From assembly GCA_956465555.1 (NCBI GenBank), contig OY101116.1, positions 3,472,001 through 3,536,000 on the forward strand: a stretch of DNA of 64,000 nt. The letters are read 5' to 3'. This document shows, piece by piece, positions 1 through 11,171 of this stretch. The number at the start of each line of letters is the position of its first letter. Position 1 is the stretch's first letter. A program made the translations under genes and the position numbers. The DNA is from Nitzschia sp. pyKryTriq1. Lineage: Eukaryota > Bacillariophyta > Bacillariophyceae > Bacillariales > Bacillariaceae. The notes under the pieces are model-generated. The model was not told the origin of the DNA and searched no databases. It saw only the letters and a list, made by a program, of their open reading frames with translations.

Positions 1-1
1 A

Positions 2-1117
2 CTTGGGTTTGCTTCAAGTGGCTTTGGATTGGCATTTCAACGAACGCTCTTTCCTGCTCGTTGCGGCCAAGGACGATACACCTATACTCAGGGGACCTTT
101 CTTTTCAACGGCGCGCTCACTAATCCTGGCGACAAGGATGGCGAGAAAAAATCCACCGACGCGAACAACAATTCGGGCTATAAATTTGGTGATATCACAC
201 GTGGGGTTTTGGGGAAACTTCAAAGCCGCGTCAACTCTTTGACGGGCAAGTCCCAGTATGAATTCGGAGATCTTTCGAAATGGCTAGATGCGCAAGCAAA
301 AGAAGGGGCCATTAAATTGGATCAAGCGGTGAAGAATCAGGTGCAACAATTTACGCAACGACCCGATTATAAGTTTGGAGACATTACAAAAGAATTGATT
401 CGACGATTCCAAGAGGGAGAATATAATGCGGAAGATATTTGGCTCTTTTTGAGAATTATGCTCATTATCGGGAGGCATGTGTTGCCACCATTGGCGGCCT
501 CGTTGCCTGTGAAAGTACTGATGGAGCTCATAGAACTATCTATGGCTCAGTCAGTCAGCGAGGATGTCACGAACATGTTGACGGGCGAAGTTGATAAAAG
601 GATGAAGCAATGGATGGTAGGTGATAAGGACTATCGACTAGGTGACATCTCAAAGAAAATATTGAAAGAAAAGAGTCAAGTAGTAAGCGAAATGGCAAAA
701 GCAGCAGCAGGAAAATTGACCGAGAAGGATGTAAACGAATTCGGTGACATTACCAAGAATTTGTGGCTTAGGTACTCGGAAGGCAAAAAGAAAGCCAAGG
801 GCCGTAAAGAAGACGAAGCGACCACCACCGAACTGCCGTCTTCTACTGGTGAATCATCGATCATGTCACATGCTCAAAGCGGAGCAGCAACGATCTCGCC
901 CGAGACCTCTATTATTACTGCGATGGACGAATCAGCAATGGATGCGTTTGAAGCGTGGGATAAACAATTTCTTGCGGCTAACAAAAACAAAGCAGACGAA
1001 TCTAACACCAACGCAACATACTTTCAGCAGTGGGACGAGGCGCTATTGGAAGCCAACAGAAAAGGCGACAGCACGGTGACTTTGAAGAGAAAACAAATTG
1101 AGGGTGCTACTTCATGA
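2..1117 (+). CDS. YKFGDIT-repeat protein, 5' end cut by window
   Basis: The frame is open from base 2 to the stop at 1115-1117; no convincing start lies inside the window, so the gene enters from the left (about 371 residues visible). I do not recognise a named family. The distinctive feature is a motif of the form [YN]-[KER]-[FL]-G-D-[IL]-[TS]-[RK] that occurs five times, each followed by an amphipathic helix: GYKFGDITRGV, QYEFGDLSKWL, DYKFGDITKEL, DYRLGDISKKI, NEFGDITKNL. Between the third and fourth copies is a hydrophobic stretch (LFLRIMLIIGRHVLPPLAAS) that could be a membrane segment. The C-terminal third is polar and Ser/Thr/Glu-rich with two short W-D repeats (EAWDKQFLAANK and QQWDEALLEANR). 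Role unknown; membrane association is a guess from the hydrophobic stretch. Confidence 0.8.
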   Translation, partial: LGFASSGFGLAFQRTLFPARCGQGRYTYTQGTFLFNGALTNPGDKDGEKKSTDANNNSGYKFGDITRGVLGKLQSRVNSLTGKSQYEFGDLSKWLDAQAKEGAIKLDQAVKNQVQQFTQRPDYKFGDITKELIRRFQEGEYNAEDIWLFLRIMLIIGRHVLPPLAASLPVKVLMELIELSMAQSVSEDVTNMLTGEVDKRMKQWMVGDKDYRLGDISKKILKEKSQVVSEMAKAAAGKLTEKDVNEFGDITKNLWLRYSEGKKKAKGRKEDEATTTELPSSTGESSIMSHAQSGAATISPETSIITAMDESAMDAFEAWDKQFLAANKNKADESNTNATYFQQWDEALLEANRKGDSTVTLKRKQIEGATS

Positions 1118-1651
1118 CATGACCCACCAGCACAGACATGGGTAAATTTTATAGAAAAGCTACCGGTAGAGTACAAGTACCTGAGATGAAAAAATGCGAG
1201 AAAGATATCTTTCCGCTGGATCGACCCGCTCGACCGCACTTTCATGCGGGTTTATTTGAAGATACTCCGCCGACCGCCGAAGGATCCAAAATATGGGCTT
1301 CGCCTTGTACGAGTACACACTACATACGTACCGGTAATAGAGTGTCGTCGACGACTACCGGTATACTACCAGGGTACTGGTAACGTACCGGTACTGTAGA
1401 GGGTAGAGGTGTTACTAATATCGCCCCTATGTACCGGTACCAGGACCCATGTTTCATCTCTCTACTCGTACCATTTTAATTTATCCGATCGTTGCGTTCT
1501 CCGCCTCGTTATCCTAAACCCATCTATCGTCCAAATGAGGCTCCAGAGGGAAATCATGAACCGCTAGAGAGAGAGAGAGAGTCCAACGTCCAACCAGAGC
1601 ACTGGAACAACACGCGCAACTTGACCGATCTCGCCGAAGGCATTCGTTGAG
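1118..1651. repeat. Intergenic spacer with TACCGGTA-type palindromes
   Basis: No credible gene. Around 1300-1440 there are many copies of ACCGGT/GGTACC-type words (for example at 1330, 1357, 1388, 1433). A GA microsatellite (GAGAGAGAGAGAG) lies at about 1566-1580, just before the lipase start. Confidence 0.6.
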
Positions 1652-4135
1652 ATGCCGAGCCTCGTGGTCTGTTCAAGAAGGACCCCATTTTCTGGGGACG
1701 AACTTCGCTTCTTTTGTGTATGTGAATGTTTGTTTCGGATTCTTCAGCTGGCTCTGGGTCTGGCTTTGATCGCCTACACAACGAATCAGAAAAACCACGT
1801 CTCGAAGATTGATATCCAGTCCCTGACATGTGAAGAGGGTGGAGATTTCTCGGCTTTCGCCAGCCACGCCGTTTCAATATTGTATGCACAGGCTTCTGTA
1901 TCAATCTGCCTTGCAATTCTTGGAGTCGGTTCAGCGATCCCGATGCTAATCATCTCAAGGAAGGGTACTCCAACAAATTCCGAGCCCAGAAAGAACCTGC
2001 TGGTATTTTGCTACTTCAATATCTCGGCAATGAACATGTTTCGAACGGCGGGCTTTGTCCTGAGTATTTTTTCCATAAATGTTATCACTCAGTACTGCGA
2101 TTGTGTCGCCGAGGAAGTAGATGTAGGTGCTACCGAAAGATTGAAAGAAGCCTGCCCACAGGGAAGCATGTGGCTTGGTGCCGTGATCGCTTTGAACGTC
2201 ACACTCGCAATCGATGTCGTTGTGGCAATCATAGTATCGATCTACTTTTTCGTCCCTCGAACATCGTGTCCTGCGATTGTGCCTTCAGAATCCTGGTGGA
2301 AAGCGTTCTTTGCTTGCTGCATTGGATGCTCCTCTTCGCTGACATGCTGTTTGTTTGGCGGCCTTGAAGCATCATTCCAGGGCGACTTTGGAGATTTGGC
2401 TCTGGTCATGTCTAATTACACCGCCAACAACAAAACTCTCGATGTGACGCTCTCTGATATCGCGGCTGGTCTTATCATGGTTGTAAGGCAACAGCGAGAA
2501 CAACTGCTGGAAGCCAGGGAAAGGGTCCTTCAATCCTTTTACTCAAACGATGACGTCCTCGACGCTTCGTCTCACAAAGTCTCTTCACATCAGAGGCGAT
2601 TTTCGGATCCCGATACGAGTGAACGTGAGGGTCAAGACCAGCCACCACCACGTATTTTGAAAAGACTGGCAAGTACACCGGAATCTCTTGGAATCATTGG
2701 GGAGTCGGACCCAGAAGGTACCGAGGTCTCGAAAAAAGAAGTACTTTCTCCAGAGAACAACCAAGATAAATTTTTCATGGCCGAAGCAGCCCGCTTCATG
2801 CCCATGGCGCACGCCACCTATACTTGGTTGATGTTCCTTTATGAGTATCGACTCTTTGGTATTGTTAGACTTGCATATCTCATTCTTCGACGATGCGCTT
2901 GTTTTTGTCCATCCCCGAAGGACAAGGTCTTACATGACTTTCCCTGGGAAGCCCACATTATAGCCTTGGAAGCATTATCTGCGCTTGCTACAAATGATGT
3001 CGTGTTTGCGTCTTTCAAGCAGTCCATAGCAGCTGTACCGTACATGATTGCGCTGGACCACGAGTGGAAGTCAGTCGTCATTGCGATCCGCGGCACACTA
3101 TCGATGGAGTCGATTCTTGCCGATATTGCCATCCGACCCGAGGAGTTATCGACAGTGGGTGAACAATTTGGATTTGATGGACATGGACGATACTGCCATC
3201 GTGGCATGCTGAAAAGTAGCCAATGGATTTATGACGACATAACAAAGTAAGTTGGACACACTTTCGTGGCGTTGGAATATATTAAGTTCGGTAAGTTCGG
3301 TGAATCTTTCTAACCCTGTTGAAACATGCTCAGACATGGAAAGTTGAAAGAGATCATGGAAGGTGAATACAAGAACTATCGACTAAGGATCATCGGACAT
3401 TCTCTTGGAGCCGGCTGTGCTGCTATTCTCTCTGTCATGTTTCGGCCATCGTACCCGAACCTCAGGTGTTTAGCGTTCAGTGTACCCGGTTGCGTTTTCA
3501 GTGAAAATCTAGCAGAAGAAAGCTCGTCCTGGTTGACCTCTTATGTTCTTGATGCAGACATTGTACCCAGACTTGCTATTCGGCCTTTTGAAGGCCTTCG
3601 TGACAGTGTACTCAAGATGATTTGCCGCATCAGAGTGCCGAAATACCAAGTCTTTGAGCTACCGAGCAGTGGAACAAGAGATAGGGAAGAGCTTGCCGCA
3701 GATAATGCACGGATTCTATACGGCGAAGATGAGGTCCCCGATTCTCAATTCAAACAACAAGTCGACCGTTTTCTTAAATTTCAAGCAGAGCTGAAGGAGA
3801 AAAATGGACCAGAGGAGGCCTACATTGATCTCTATCCCCCCGGAAAAATCATACAATTATTTCTGGCCCGAAGCTACAAGAATTCTTTGTTTCGGTTGAG
3901 CTCATTTACTGGTATTTACAAAAATCAGTATCCTGCAACAAGAAGAAAGACGGAGAAGAACTACGTTGCTAGATGGATTCACCGTGAGGATCTCCAACAT
4001 ATCATTGTTTCATCGCATCTTGTTGCTGACCACGAGCCAACAAATGTGAAGCGTCAAATCCAAAAAGTCGCCCAGACAAAATTTGATTTGGCCCCACCTC
4101 TGTACAAAGTCTTTGACGAATATTCTCAGGCATAG
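1652..4135 (+). CDS. sn1-specific diacylglycerol lipase, DAGL-beta type
   Basis: Two exons, 1652-3246 and 3334-4135, with an 87-bp GT-AG intron; the joined protein is 798 residues. It would hydrolyse diacylglycerol at the sn-1 position to give monoacylglycerol (2-AG type signalling lipid) at a membrane. The N-terminus, MPSLVVCSRRTPFSGDELRF, lines up with human DAGLB ([20 protein letters not shown]) and fixes the start. Four N-terminal membrane helices are visible at about residues 27-43, 86-106, 128-150 and 174-199. The class 3 lipase domain follows: VVIAIRGTLS (oxyanion-loop strand), the nucleophile elbow GHSLGAG with Ser555, and DADIVPR with the likely catalytic Asp607; a late His in VADHEPTN is the probable third member. 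The splice joins 'YDDITK' to 'HGKLKEIM' in frame. Confidence 0.88.
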
Positions 4136-4279
4136 AAGAAGCTATTTAGAATTTTAACACTTGGTATTATATGTATCAAAGACGAAGAGACGGATATCAT
4201 AATATCATTACTATCTGCGTTCTTTGCTGATGGGGGCAATGCTCGAAAGTCGCAGCTACTTCGAGAATGCACGGCGTGA

Positions 4280-5930
4280 CTAGTTCGCCAAAAAACCGAG
4301 AATAATTGTTGCAATAGCCGAGACAACGGCAGCCACAACTCCTGGCGCAGCATTTGCTCCTGCCGTATCGGTACCGGCAGCAGTTGGTGAGCCAGGTTCC
4401 GTGTTATCCGTCTCGGTACCCGGAGTGGTTGGCACGGAATCAGCAACTGGACTACTTGTAGGAGAAATATCATCTGGATCCATGCATCCACATGTTTCGG
4501 CAACAAAGCCCTGCAAAATTCCGCATTGGGTCTCGTCGATTTTCCCTTGAACAGCGAGGGCTTGGAAACCCTGACAACTAACCGAAGCCTGACCTGGAAA
4601 GTCGATCATCGCATCACCTGAGGAAGGAGCGGGAAAGGAAAGGTAAGAGGAAGAAGTTTATCATAACAACGGATGCATGATTGTTTGGTACACTCAACAT
4701 ACCGTTTGTCACGATCTGGTCCTCCTCTCCGCAAATATTGCAAATGTACACGGGAAGAGAAGCTGCACCTTCGCAGCACACATTCGCGGCCAAGGCACTG
4801 GCATACGTGCACTGTTGGGGATTCAATGACCCATAATCCGCTAGATCCGCAATATAGGAACAATTGAAAGAGCCGTACCCCGGCAGGTCAAAGTATTCCT
4901 CCGGGTACGCAATGCTATCATCAGGACAAAGGGAACAACTTGGGTACAGGCCGTTGAGATCCAGGAAACAGTCGTAAAATGCTGGAGGAACGACTGTATC
5001 GTAGCAAGAGATCCCGGCCCCAAGATCGACATTATCGCACTCGAAGTTGGCACAAGATTCTGAATAGCAAGTTCCAGAGTCACAATTCAATCGATACGAC
5101 GTGTAGCAGGTAGAGCACGTGGTCCCATCCAGTGAAATCAAACACGTCTGGTCATTCGTGTATCCAAAGCAAAACGACTGCTGGAACGGAGTGACAAATT
5201 CGTAGCAATACTGATAAGTAATTACGGACCCATCCGTGTTGAAGGAAAAATCAATCGAATAACATGTTTCCTCGCATCCATCGAAGCAAGTCTCCGGGAC
5301 CAGTTTGCAGTCGAGGGCTCCTGTACGGTTTTCAAGAACCCAATCTTGGCAGTTGCATTCCAAAACCCCAAAGAAAGGTGAATCGGGATCACAATAGACC
5401 CCAGGACCATCTGACGTAGTGTTTGACGGTGGGGCGCCAGGCAGTCCGGTCACAACAGGGGAGGCGGTGGGCGATCCAGTGGCAGCGACTGTCGGAGCAC
5501 TGACAGGAGCTCCTGACGTTTCTGTAGGAGTGGCTGTTTCAATACTGGTATTGTTTGCCTGCAAGCCACGCTCAAACTGAGAAACAAATGGAACGCATAC
5601 TCCACCGAGCGACGATTCCAGGCTGCTGTTGCAGTACTCGCCAAAACCACAAGCGAGAACTCCTACATCTGGATCACAGTCGGCGGAAGGAGCGATTTTG
5701 GGGGATGCGAAATTCTTCAGCATGCCTCCATTGCCTAGCTTTCGCCTTCGAGCAGCTACTGCCTGCTTGGCAGCAGCTTGTGGGCGATCGGATACCGGTG
5801 CATGTTGGAGCAGCGCCCGCCATAGCTTCCTTTTTTCCTCACGGGCTTCGACAATTCCTCCGTTCGGGCGAAGAAGAAGAGTGGCTGGAACGGTGTTCGC
5901 CAAGATGGCAGCTGCAACTGTAAATCGCAT
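4280..5930 (-). CDS. Secreted Cys-rich protein with Ser/Thr/Pro tail and hydrophobic C-terminus
   Basis: Two exons on the minus strand, 5930-4703 and 4617-4280, with an 85-bp GT-AG intron; 521 residues after splicing. The N-terminus (MRFTVAAAILANTVPATLLL) looks like a signal peptide. The body is rich in Cys in many C-x(2-8)-C spacings, including a first module CDPDVGVLACGFGEYCN, a Thr/Pro/Ser-rich linker around residues 130-170, and a long central module with aromatic and acidic residues. The last exon carries a second Thr/Pro/Gly-rich stretch followed by a terminal hydrophobic segment (VVAAVVSAIATIILGFLAN), which fits a GPI-anchor signal or a single membrane anchor. I see no catalytic motif. 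It is most likely a cell-surface or frustule-associated protein; this is inferred from architecture alone. Confidence 0.8.
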
Positions 5931-6793
5931 GTTTCAAGTTACTTCAACGATTTCAATAGAGTGGCAAGAAGAATGATCGCAACAGAAGAGGTACGGGTAC
6001 GGATCAAGCAAGATAGACTGACAACTAAAACGGTAGCAAGAAAACCAGGAATAATAATAATGATGGGAATGAAAAGAATTCAAACATCGCGCTGAGGATT
6101 TGGATAATCGATCCATCATGTATGTTTCATGTGAGCCTCCGAGTCGTCCAATATTGATAATATGTCTTTTCACTATTTACTTATGGCAAACTTGCCAACC
6201 TTTTATCTATTGAAATTATTCATGCTGTTTACAAGTTTAACATAAACGACAAAGGAGAGACACGACTGACGAGTATCCCCTCATTTTTCTTACTATGGTC
6301 TCGTTTTGAAACTCCGCCATTCACATGCATCTATCGGCTTTCCCGCCTATTTCGGTCGCTTTGAATTCCTCCCCCCGACATGAAAGTGCGTACCGCACCT
6401 CGTCTGTCGTACTGTACGTACAGGAATAAACTACAGTACGGGTACTGTACCGGTATGTACGGTACTGTACTACCGTTACTCGTCTTACCCTGCACCGGTC
6501 GGGTACGTAGACTACAGGTACAGTGGGGTCTACTTGTACTATACTCGTACCCAGGTACTATGTACTGGGACAGTAGTAGACTACCCAGCGACCCAGCAGA
6601 CAGGGCGGTGTAGTCTCTACTACCCTCTCTACTAGACGTACCGGTCGGTACCTATGTGATACCGGTATTATGGTAGACTATGTACCTGGTACTTGTACTA
6701 GTCTCTACTAGTAGTAGTTATTTCTGAGAAGGTAAGAGGACGTCTCGCTCTGCTCTGCTCTCACTCTACCGGTACTCTCTCTCTCTCTCTCTC

Positions 6794-6824
<31 letters not shown>

Positions 6825-7139
6825 AGAGTACTGAAAGCTCTACTCTACTAGTTCTAGTAGTATATCGTAAAGCAGCTAGTACTACTACGAGAGTGAGAGA
6901 GCTACTACTCGTGGTAAAGAGTGCGTACATGTAGTGCCTCTGCTCGATGAGTATTTAAAAAGTGTACATACTCTCTAGCTAGCTTTTGCAATCTGAATCA
7001 TGGTCACTAGCTAGTTGTGAGTGTTTCGTCGTACTGTATCGGTACGAGAAGTGGACTTTCACAGACTACTAGCTACTACCAGTACTCTGGTAGTAAAAGT
7101 CTACATACGAGTATCTACTACTTCTACTACTACTAGGAG
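5931..7139. repeat. Repeat-rich spacer: GTAC/ACCGGT words and microsatellites
   Basis: No gene seen. From about 6400 to 6680 nearly every turn contains GTAC, ACCGGT or GGTACC words. A (CT)n run at about 6775-6793 runs straight into a (GTA)n run ending near 6824. Further TAC/TAG trinucleotide clusters follow to 7135. A short relic of the inverted-repeat element described at 46005 lies at 6855-6876. Confidence 0.6.
6855..6876 (+). repeat. End fragment of the 46-kb inverted-repeat element
   Basis: The 22 bases TAGTAGTATATCGTAAAGCAGC are identical to the outer end of the element at 46005 and match the end of the copy at 16427. The homology stops after CAGC, so only the tip remains. Confidence 0.45.
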
Positions 7140-8944
7140 CTAGTTCGAAGAACGACTCTTGACACACTTGTAGCAGCCGCAAGCATTCTCGGTTCCCGAT
7201 TTGATCTGTTGTCGGACCGCCATCCAATTGGTGTGACGTTGGGCATCTCGAACTAGGTTGTTGCCGTTGATCACGAGCGGCTTTTCTGCGGTGCCAGGGA
7301 TGAAGACACCGTATTGGTCCATGGGTTCCAACTCCCACTGCGATGGGTCGGGCACCATCATTTCTTCGTAACCAAACCTGTAGAAAACACGAACGGAAAG
7401 AAAAATATTGACATGTGTGATAAGTTTTGTGGCCAATTCAGAACAACGCCAAATCGAAAACATCGCATGCATAGATCGATTGATTCGACGTACTTTTCCA
7501 TGGTGGACAGGATTCCTGAAGTATTGATGGCTTGCAACAATTCCGGTGGATATTTTTTCAGCGACTTTCCAATGCCACCACTGCGCGGCTTGTAGCTTCC
7601 CAACTTTTCGATTTGCTCCTCTCTGATGCCGCGATCGATACGGTCCTCAAAAAATTTCATATCCTTGATTTCTAGCACGAATTGAATCACCTTCTCCATC
7701 ACCTTGTCCGTGTATCGAATCAAATCCTCGTATCGAACGACCATAAGAGGAATATTTTGCTGCAACCAATATTCATGAAAGTCTCGCCAGACCAGAATTT
7801 CCTTCTTTGCCATTTCGGCAAAGGCCTCGGTGGATTTGGCTCGCTCCTCTTCGGAAAGACTAGAATCGTGACGGTTTGTGGTCATAAGCTGGAAATACGA
7901 TTCCATGGCATCGTAAGGATTGCGAACGAGTAATACTGCACGACTGACTCCAAAAGTAGGAGTGCCTCGTCGTTCCGGAAAATGCGTCTTGACAAATTGG
8001 ACGCAGTTGGTCTGGGTAGCAGCTTCTCCCACCAGATCGTGTTTCGTCAGACCACCACGCATATCACTTCCTGTGACACGGAGAGTGGTGCGTTCGTATA
8101 AGTTTCTCATCAAGGAATTTCCACTTCTTGGATAGGACGCCAAGACAGCGACGGCGCGAGGACAGGGAGAAAAGAGAAGCAACTCACAAGAAGATGGGAG
8201 TGGAGAAGGGCCGGATGGTTTATCTTCAACCGCCTCGTCGTCGTCATCGTCATCCTCGTCCTTTTTCTCTTCCTTCTTCTTGGCCTGCTCCAATTTCTTT
8301 GTTTGCAACGCCTTGAACGCAAACAAACTTTGTTGCCACTCATAGAGGGCAAGCTCTTCAGTCGTTTTATCGAGAGCATATGCGTCCTTTGCATCGAATT
8401 CCTTGTTTGCGCCTCTAAGATGACGGATACGCCGAAATAGACGTTTAGTGTTCAATCGAGCCAACAGAGTTTGTGGATCTGACATGCTCTCCCCCACACT
8501 GGCAACGACCTTCTTCTTCTTGGGGGCCTCGCCGTCGTCCTTCGTTTCCTCGTCTCTTGTTTCCTCCTTTTTGTTTTCTTCATCCATATCGGCGGTGCAC
8601 ACGTCCACGAATTCGGTGGGAGTGTTGGTGAGCTTTCCTTGTTGCATTTGCCGCTGCTTCTCTTGAATTTGCTTGATTCGCTGGCGTTGCTGCTCTTGCT
8701 GCTGTTCGATGATTTTAAACTTGGGATACGCTTCCGCGAGAGGCTTGAGATCCTCCGGGGACAAATACGAGAGGAATCTCATCGTGTTGTATTGATTCAA
8801 CGCATTCAAGTAGTGGGGGGTAGGAGGACGCATCGCGCCGCCGCGACCGCCTCGTCCTCCACCACGGCCTTGCATCATTCGTCCCCCCCCACGGCCTCTG
8901 CCTCTGCCTCTGCCACGACCTTGACGGCCCCTTCCTCCTGTCAT
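7140..8944 (-). CDS. RGG-tract protein with C-terminal sulfotransferase domain
   Basis: Two exons, 8944-7494 and 7377-7140, with a 116-bp GT-AG intron; 562 residues. Residues 1-36 are an almost pure Arg/Gly tract (RGRGRGRGRGGG, RGGGRGGRGG), typical of RNA-binding RGG boxes. Residues about 75-105 are Gln/Lys/Arg-rich and likely helical; an acidic/Lys-rich linker runs to about 245. The sulfotransferase fold begins near residue 262: AVLASYPRSGNSLMRNL (residues 266-282) is the 5'-phosphosulfate-binding loop for PAPS, and LLVRNPYDAMESY (about 338-350) is the 3'-phosphate-binding motif. The domain would transfer sulfate from PAPS to an unknown acceptor. There is no signal peptide or membrane helix, unlike Golgi sulfotransferases, so a soluble protein is expected. 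Splicing joins STMEK to FGYEEMMVPD in frame; the C-terminus ends in CGCYKCVKSRSSN. Confidence 0.85.
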
Positions 8945-9516
8945 TGTCTTGTACTTGTATGGATACTGTATATACTGAGTGCTTTTGCGTCGTTGAACTA
9001 AAGAAGTGGCCGAGATATGCGAAGCTTCGTTTGGGTCTCTTCGTGATCGTGGATCGTGGTGTTTGGTGCTATAAGAGATTTACCTGTCATGCCGAGAAAA
9101 GAAAAAGAAAAGCTACAGTACCTCCACCGGTAGTACCCGTGTACAGCTTTGGTCTATGAGTACTCGTACTGTACACGTACCGGTACAACACAAGTACTAC
9201 AGTAAAATAACACACACTCGTAAATACATAAATACAGTACCGGTACAGCACGCCGGTACCGGTACGTACGTACCAGTACCTGTACCTGTACCGGTACCAG
9301 GTACAACAACAACCTGTCTGCGTTCTGCGTACTAAATTGCAAATAGGATCTTTTTCTTTTCGCCTGCGCAGCAGGCGAATATCGAATATCTACCGGTATC
9401 TATCATACGGTACCACACTTGCCACTGCTACTCTGGATGATACTCCGGATACTACTTTTTTGAGACCGTCCTCGTCGATCAGTACCTGTACCGGTACTAT
9501 CACCAACCAACATGAT
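8945..9516. repeat. Spacer dense in GGTACC/ACCGGT palindromes
   Basis: This divergent spacer lies between the sulfotransferase and glycosyltransferase genes. From 9130 to 9310 and 9390 to 9500 it contains dense GTAC, ACCGGT and GGTACC words. The glycosyltransferase frame is open back to 9337, but the repeat-like content argues that this part is 5' leader. Confidence 0.55.
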
Positions 9517-11055
9517 ATGATATCATTTGAAATGCGCGGTCTGTTTCGTTCTCGCCGGTGTCCCCCCTTCCTGCGATTCTTCACAACAACAACAACAACA
9601 ACATCGTCCAGCAAAACCACCCTGGTTCTTTCGAATGTTTTCCCTGATCCGTCGGCGTCAGCTGCCGGCGTCCGAACGCAAGTTCTACTCGACGGTTTGG
9701 CTCAAACTTCAAAAGTTCATTTGGCAACCTCTGCCTCTCTTACCAATGAGCATCAGCAGGCTTCTGGAAAGCAACAGGTTAGCAAAACCAACAACAACGA
9801 GCCTTCCGCAGAATCCGCTTCGGCGCGTGGCGTCATTGAAGACTTGGCGCGCCGCAACATTTCTTGGTCATGGTTGCCACCGAATCGATCCCAACAAATC
9901 CAGGATTTCTCCCAACAATACACGAGTGTAGAGAAAATTGTATTCGATCGCTTTTATATCGAGGAGGCTTACTCGTTTGCTCTGAGAGAATGTTATCCCG
10001 ACGCGGCACTGGTACTGGATATGCAAGACATGCATTCCTTGCGGGGTGGCAGGGAGAAAATTGTCAAAGACTGGGATTCCAAAAATACTTCTGGGGATCC
10101 ATTTCAAGTATTAGAGGCTGTGGTATGTCATATTCCTTCCATTGATAATCCACAATTGTTGCGAGAGTTGGGCTCCGTTCATCGCAGTGATTTGACACTG
10201 GTATGCTCACCGCACGAACTTCATTTGTTGGAATCGACCTACGGTGTCGCTTCCTCTAAGTTGCGCTTGGCCCCTTTTTTTGTCCCAACTAGTCAGATCC
10301 AAGAAATCAACGGATCGTCATCGTCATTACCAAAGGAGGAGATCAACTGGTGGGGAGATCCAGAGACAGCGCCGTCCTTCGTCTTTTGTGGGGGCTTCAA
10401 GCATGCTCCCAACGTGGATGCAGTCCGTCTATTGCTACAAGTCATTTGGCCTCGAATACGAGAGATCATGCCCTCTGCGAATCTACATATTCATGGGGCG
10501 TATTGTCCGGTCGAGTTCCAAAAGGCGCATTGTCCGTCGGACAAGGGGGTTCATGTCCACGGGTATACTTCATCGCTCGAAAAAGTTTTTGGCCGACCTG
10601 GCAGTGTTCTTCTTGCACCGTTGCGGTTTGGGGCAGGTATCAAGGGAAAGATCATTGATGCATGGACATTTGGTATGCCAGTAGTGACAACCCCTGTAGG
10701 CTCTGAAGGAATGACTCCTCCCAACCAAGACTGCTTTGGCGGTGGTATCGCTTGGTCGTTGGACGAATTCGTCAACATGGCTGCGGAGTTGGCAGTGGTA
10801 AAGGATGTCTACGTTGATGCTACCAGGCGTGGGCAAGATATACTTCGAAGGATGCATGATCGAGCAACCAATTGGGAACGAGTGCAGTCGTCAATCGAGC
10901 AAACCATGGTCGATTTGGATCTAAGACGTAGGGCAGACTTTACCCAGGCATTGCTCTGGCATCATTCGGCTCGAAGCACGGAATATTTTTCAAGATGGAT
11001 CGAACTCAAGGAAACTACGAATAGGAACGAGAGCAACATGAAGCCTCCATGCTAA
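9517..11055 (+). CDS. Glycosyltransferase, GT4-type (group 1)
   Basis: Single exon, 512 residues from ATG 9517 (MISFEMRGLFRSRRC); ATG 9532 is an alternative. The frame is open to 9337, but that part reads repeat DNA. The N-terminus is basic and Thr/Ser-rich with no clear membrane helix, so a mitochondrial or other transit peptide is possible. The fold is a GT-B glycosyltransferase: an N-terminal half starting TLVLSNVFPDPSASAAGVRT (donor-loop Gly-rich start), then FVFCGGFKHAPNVDAVRLLL and the C-terminal nucleotide-sugar block APLRFGAGIKGKIIDAWTFG followed by MPVVTTPVGSEG, which is the classic E-x7-E-equivalent region of group 1 enzymes. It would move a sugar from an activated nucleotide donor to an unknown acceptor. 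Confidence 0.82.
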   Translation: MISFEMRGLFRSRRCPPFLRFFTTTTTTTSSSKTTLVLSNVFPDPSASAAGVRTQVLLDGLAQTSKVHLATSASLTNEHQQASGKQQVSKTNNNEPSAESASARGVIEDLARRNISWSWLPPNRSQQIQDFSQQYTSVEKIVFDRFYIEEAYSFALRECYPDAALVLDMQDMHSLRGGREKIVKDWDSKNTSGDPFQVLEAVVCHIPSIDNPQLLRELGSVHRSDLTLVCSPHELHLLESTYGVASSKLRLAPFFVPTSQIQEINGSSSSLPKEEINWWGDPETAPSFVFCGGFKHAPNVDAVRLLLQVIWPRIREIMPSANLHIHGAYCPVEFQKAHCPSDKGVHVHGYTSSLEKVFGRPGSVLLAPLRFGAGIKGKIIDAWTFGMPVVTTPVGSEGMTPPNQDCFGGGIAWSLDEFVNMAAELAVVKDVYVDATRRGQDILRRMHDRATNWERVQSSIEQTMVDLDLRRRADFTQALLWHHSARSTEYFSRWIELKETTNRNESNMKPPC

Positions 11056-11171
11056 GCTAAGCCAAAGTCTTCCAAAATCTAATACTTCATGGTTCTCCTA
11101 GGTGACAATAAATGGAATAAATTCAAAAATTGAGGAATATTATACACAATTTTACACGATGGCATCATCGT

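Noticed and set aside
9337-9516. N-terminal extension of the glycosyltransferase
   Set aside because: Reads through GTACC repeat DNA and adds no targeting or domain feature.
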